NCBI GenBank assembly: GCA_022701845.1 | Contig: JAKONS010000439.1 | Location: forward strand, 1-7,378 | Length of the DNA stretch: 7,378 nucleotides | Origin: Burkholderiaceae bacterium | GTDB taxonomy: Bacteria > Pseudomonadota > Gammaproteobacteria > Burkholderiales > Burkholderiaceae | Direction: 5' to 3' | Part shown: positions 6,561-7,378 of the stretch, piece after piece | Numbering within the stretch: the stretch's first letter is position 1 | Layout of the letters: each line of letters begins with the position of its first letter | Notes under the pieces: model-generated | Told to the model about the DNA's origin: nothing | The model's database searches: none | Seen by the model: the letters and a program-made list of their open reading frames with translations, nothing else | Position numbers and translations under genes: made by a program

Positions 6561-7378
6561 TCAGAAAACCTTCTGGATCTGGACGAACAGGCGGGGGTTG
6601 CGGCCGCCGCCGTCGGTAACCGCGGCACGGGTGCCGTCGCGCCACGCGATGGTCGCGTTGACCGAAAAAGCGCCGGTGCGCGCCCAGGCGGCGCCCAGGC
6701 CGTAGCCGCGCAGGCTGATGCCGTTGGCGCCGTCGGTGGGCAACGCACGGCGCGCGGTGCTGCCGTGCGCCGCGTCGTAGAAGGCGAACGGGGTGAGCTC
6801 GTCGTTCACCGTCCAGCGCCATTCGACGATGCCGATCTGGCCCTGGTCGACCAGCGCCTCGCTGCCGGAATAGGCCCGCACCGCGCGGGCGCCGCCGAGG
6901 GACAGTTTTTCCGAGGGGTCGAGATTGCCGCTGGCGCGCTGCGCGCCCACCGACACATACACCGCGTGGTGCGGCAGCACCGCCTGCAGCCGCGACACCT
7001 GGAAGCTCAGCTTGGCGTAGTCGCCCTGGGTGCCGCGGCCGGCGGCGCTCTGGTCCAGGGCCAGGCTCTGCGCATCGAGGATCTGCAGCCGGCCGCGGTA
7101 GAGCGTGCCGGAGCTGGCGAAATAGCCACCGCCGAAGACATCGTCGCGGCGCTCCCAGGTCCAGCCCAGACCCGCGCCCTGGATGCGCTTGTTCGACTCG
7201 AAGCCCACCGCGCGGAATTCGTCGGTCAGCCGCTTGGCGTCGGCCGACAGGCGCAGGAACAGGTTCTGCTGGCGCTGGCGGATCAGCGGGTAGTTCAGCG
7301 ACACGTCGGCCACGTCGGCCTTGCCGCGCGCCTCCAGTGCCTGGAAGGCGCCGCCCAGCTCGTAGTTGATGCGGCCGA
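6561..7378 (-). CDS. TpsB-family outer-membrane transporter (ShlB/FhaC/HecB), C-terminal half, partial
   Basis: The outer-membrane pore of a two-partner secretion system, which takes an unfolded exoprotein from the periplasm and releases it at the cell surface. The frame is open from the right edge to a TGA at 6563-6561 and gives 271 residues, about half of the usual 550-590 for the family, so the signal peptide and POTRA domains are outside the window. Seen: alternating beta-strand pattern typical of a barrel; the family's L6 loop motif as LGGARAVRAY (VRAY at 6881-6870), a common variant of VRGY; a later FAFYDAAHG segment (Asp codon 6776-6774) matching the conserved F-x-D motif whose Asp pairs with the L6 Arg in FhaC; and a C-terminal strand ending ...QIQKVF, with the terminal Phe expected of outer-membrane barrels. 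A GTG at 7313 is internal, not the start: the frame continues upstream through INYELGGAFQALEARGKAD. It lies one base upstream of the exoprotein gene, its presumed substrate. The family call is strong; the substrate pairing is inferred from adjacency. Confidence 0.93.
   Translation of the reverse strand, partial: GRINYELGGAFQALEARGKADVADVSLNYPLIRQRQQNLFLRLSADAKRLTDEFRAVGFESNKRIQGAGLGWTWERRDDVFGGGYFASSGTLYRGRLQILDAQSLALDQSAAGRGTQGDYAKLSFQVSRLQAVLPHHAVYVSVGAQRASGNLDPSEKLSLGGARAVRAYSGSEALVDQGQIGIVEWRWTVNDELTPFAFYDAAHGSTARRALPTDGANGISLRGYGLGAAWARTGAFSVNATIAWRDGTRAAVTDGGGRNPRLFVQIQKVF
6569..6574 (-). promoter_or_regulatory. Ribosome binding site of the exoprotein gene, inside the tpsB tail
   Basis: AGAAGG on the minus strand, nine bases before the ATG at 6559. 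It overlaps the last codons of the transporter gene (encoding part of QKVF), whose TGA ends one base before the ATG. This decides the start codon and suggests that ribosomes finishing tpsB help initiate the exoprotein (translational coupling). The position is seen directly; coupling is inferred. Confidence 0.7.

Noticed and set aside
587..6619. A plus-strand open frame of about 2010 codons that looks like the largest gene in the window
   Set aside because: Its translation is low-complexity Gly/Ala/Arg/Asp/His with no domain, while the minus strand encodes a clear TPS protein over the same triplets. It is an antisense shadow of codon bias.
6557..6620. A terminator or promoter between the two genes
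   Set aside because: The gap is a single base, and the surrounding sequence is coding with no hairpin followed by a T run on the minus strand and no recognisable -35/-10 pair.
2959..6822. Minus-strand open frames at 2959-3423, 4303-4662 and 6556-6822
   Set aside because: They overlap the exoprotein or transporter in a shifted frame and read as Ala/Pro/Arg-rich noise; the transporter and exoprotein frames carry the recognisable motifs.
1..7378. Contact-dependent inhibition system (cdiB-cdiA-cdiI), which shares the B-then-A order
   Set aside because: No ESPR-type signal peptide or typical CdiA/FHA-1 repeats are seen, and the C-terminal toxin and immunity gene would be outside the window. The repeats fit a large adhesin better, but this is not fully excluded.

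Overview
The window is a segment of a two-partner secretion (TPS, type Vb) locus, read entirely from the minus strand. Base composition is very GC-rich, with almost every codon ending in G or C. Together with the protein families this points to a high-GC Gram-negative proteobacterium; the style of the proteins (VRAY-type transporter, 'DPND' modules, a W-rich/NLYGC segment) resembles Burkholderiales, but the sequence does not fix the genus.

Layout, in transcription order (right to left). (1) 7378-6561: the C-terminal half of a TpsB outer-membrane transporter of the ShlB/FhaC/HecB family; its N-terminus and POTRA domains lie beyond the right edge. (2) One base after its TGA, at 6559, an ATG opens a giant exoprotein (TpsA, haemagglutinin/adhesin type). 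It stays open for 2186 codons and runs off the left edge at base 1. It has a long signal peptide, a recognisable N-terminal TPS (haemagglutination-activity) domain, and then about 1900 residues of Gly/Ala/Thr/Ser/Val-rich right-handed beta-helix repeats. The last ~1.5 kb before the final ~190 bases is a diverged second copy of the preceding ~1.5 kb. The final residues look like the start of a new C-terminal region.

How the genes work together: TpsA would be exported by Sec, recognised in the periplasm through its TPS domain by the TpsB POTRA domains, and threaded through the TpsB barrel to fold into a long fibre outside the cell. The gene order (B before A), the 1-base gap and a Shine-Dalgarno-like AGAAGG inside the tpsB tail suggest one operon with coupled translation. 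Its promoter must lie upstream of tpsB, outside the window; no terminator, RNA gene, IS or CRISPR is visible.

The many long plus-strand open frames, including one of about 2000 codons, are antisense shadows: the real gene hardly uses TTA, CTA or TCA codons, so the opposite in-register frame stays open. No clearly new system was found. The most notable points are the ~490-510 residue internal duplication, the short beta-helix repeat underlying it, the near absence of lysine, and one isolated cysteine pair.
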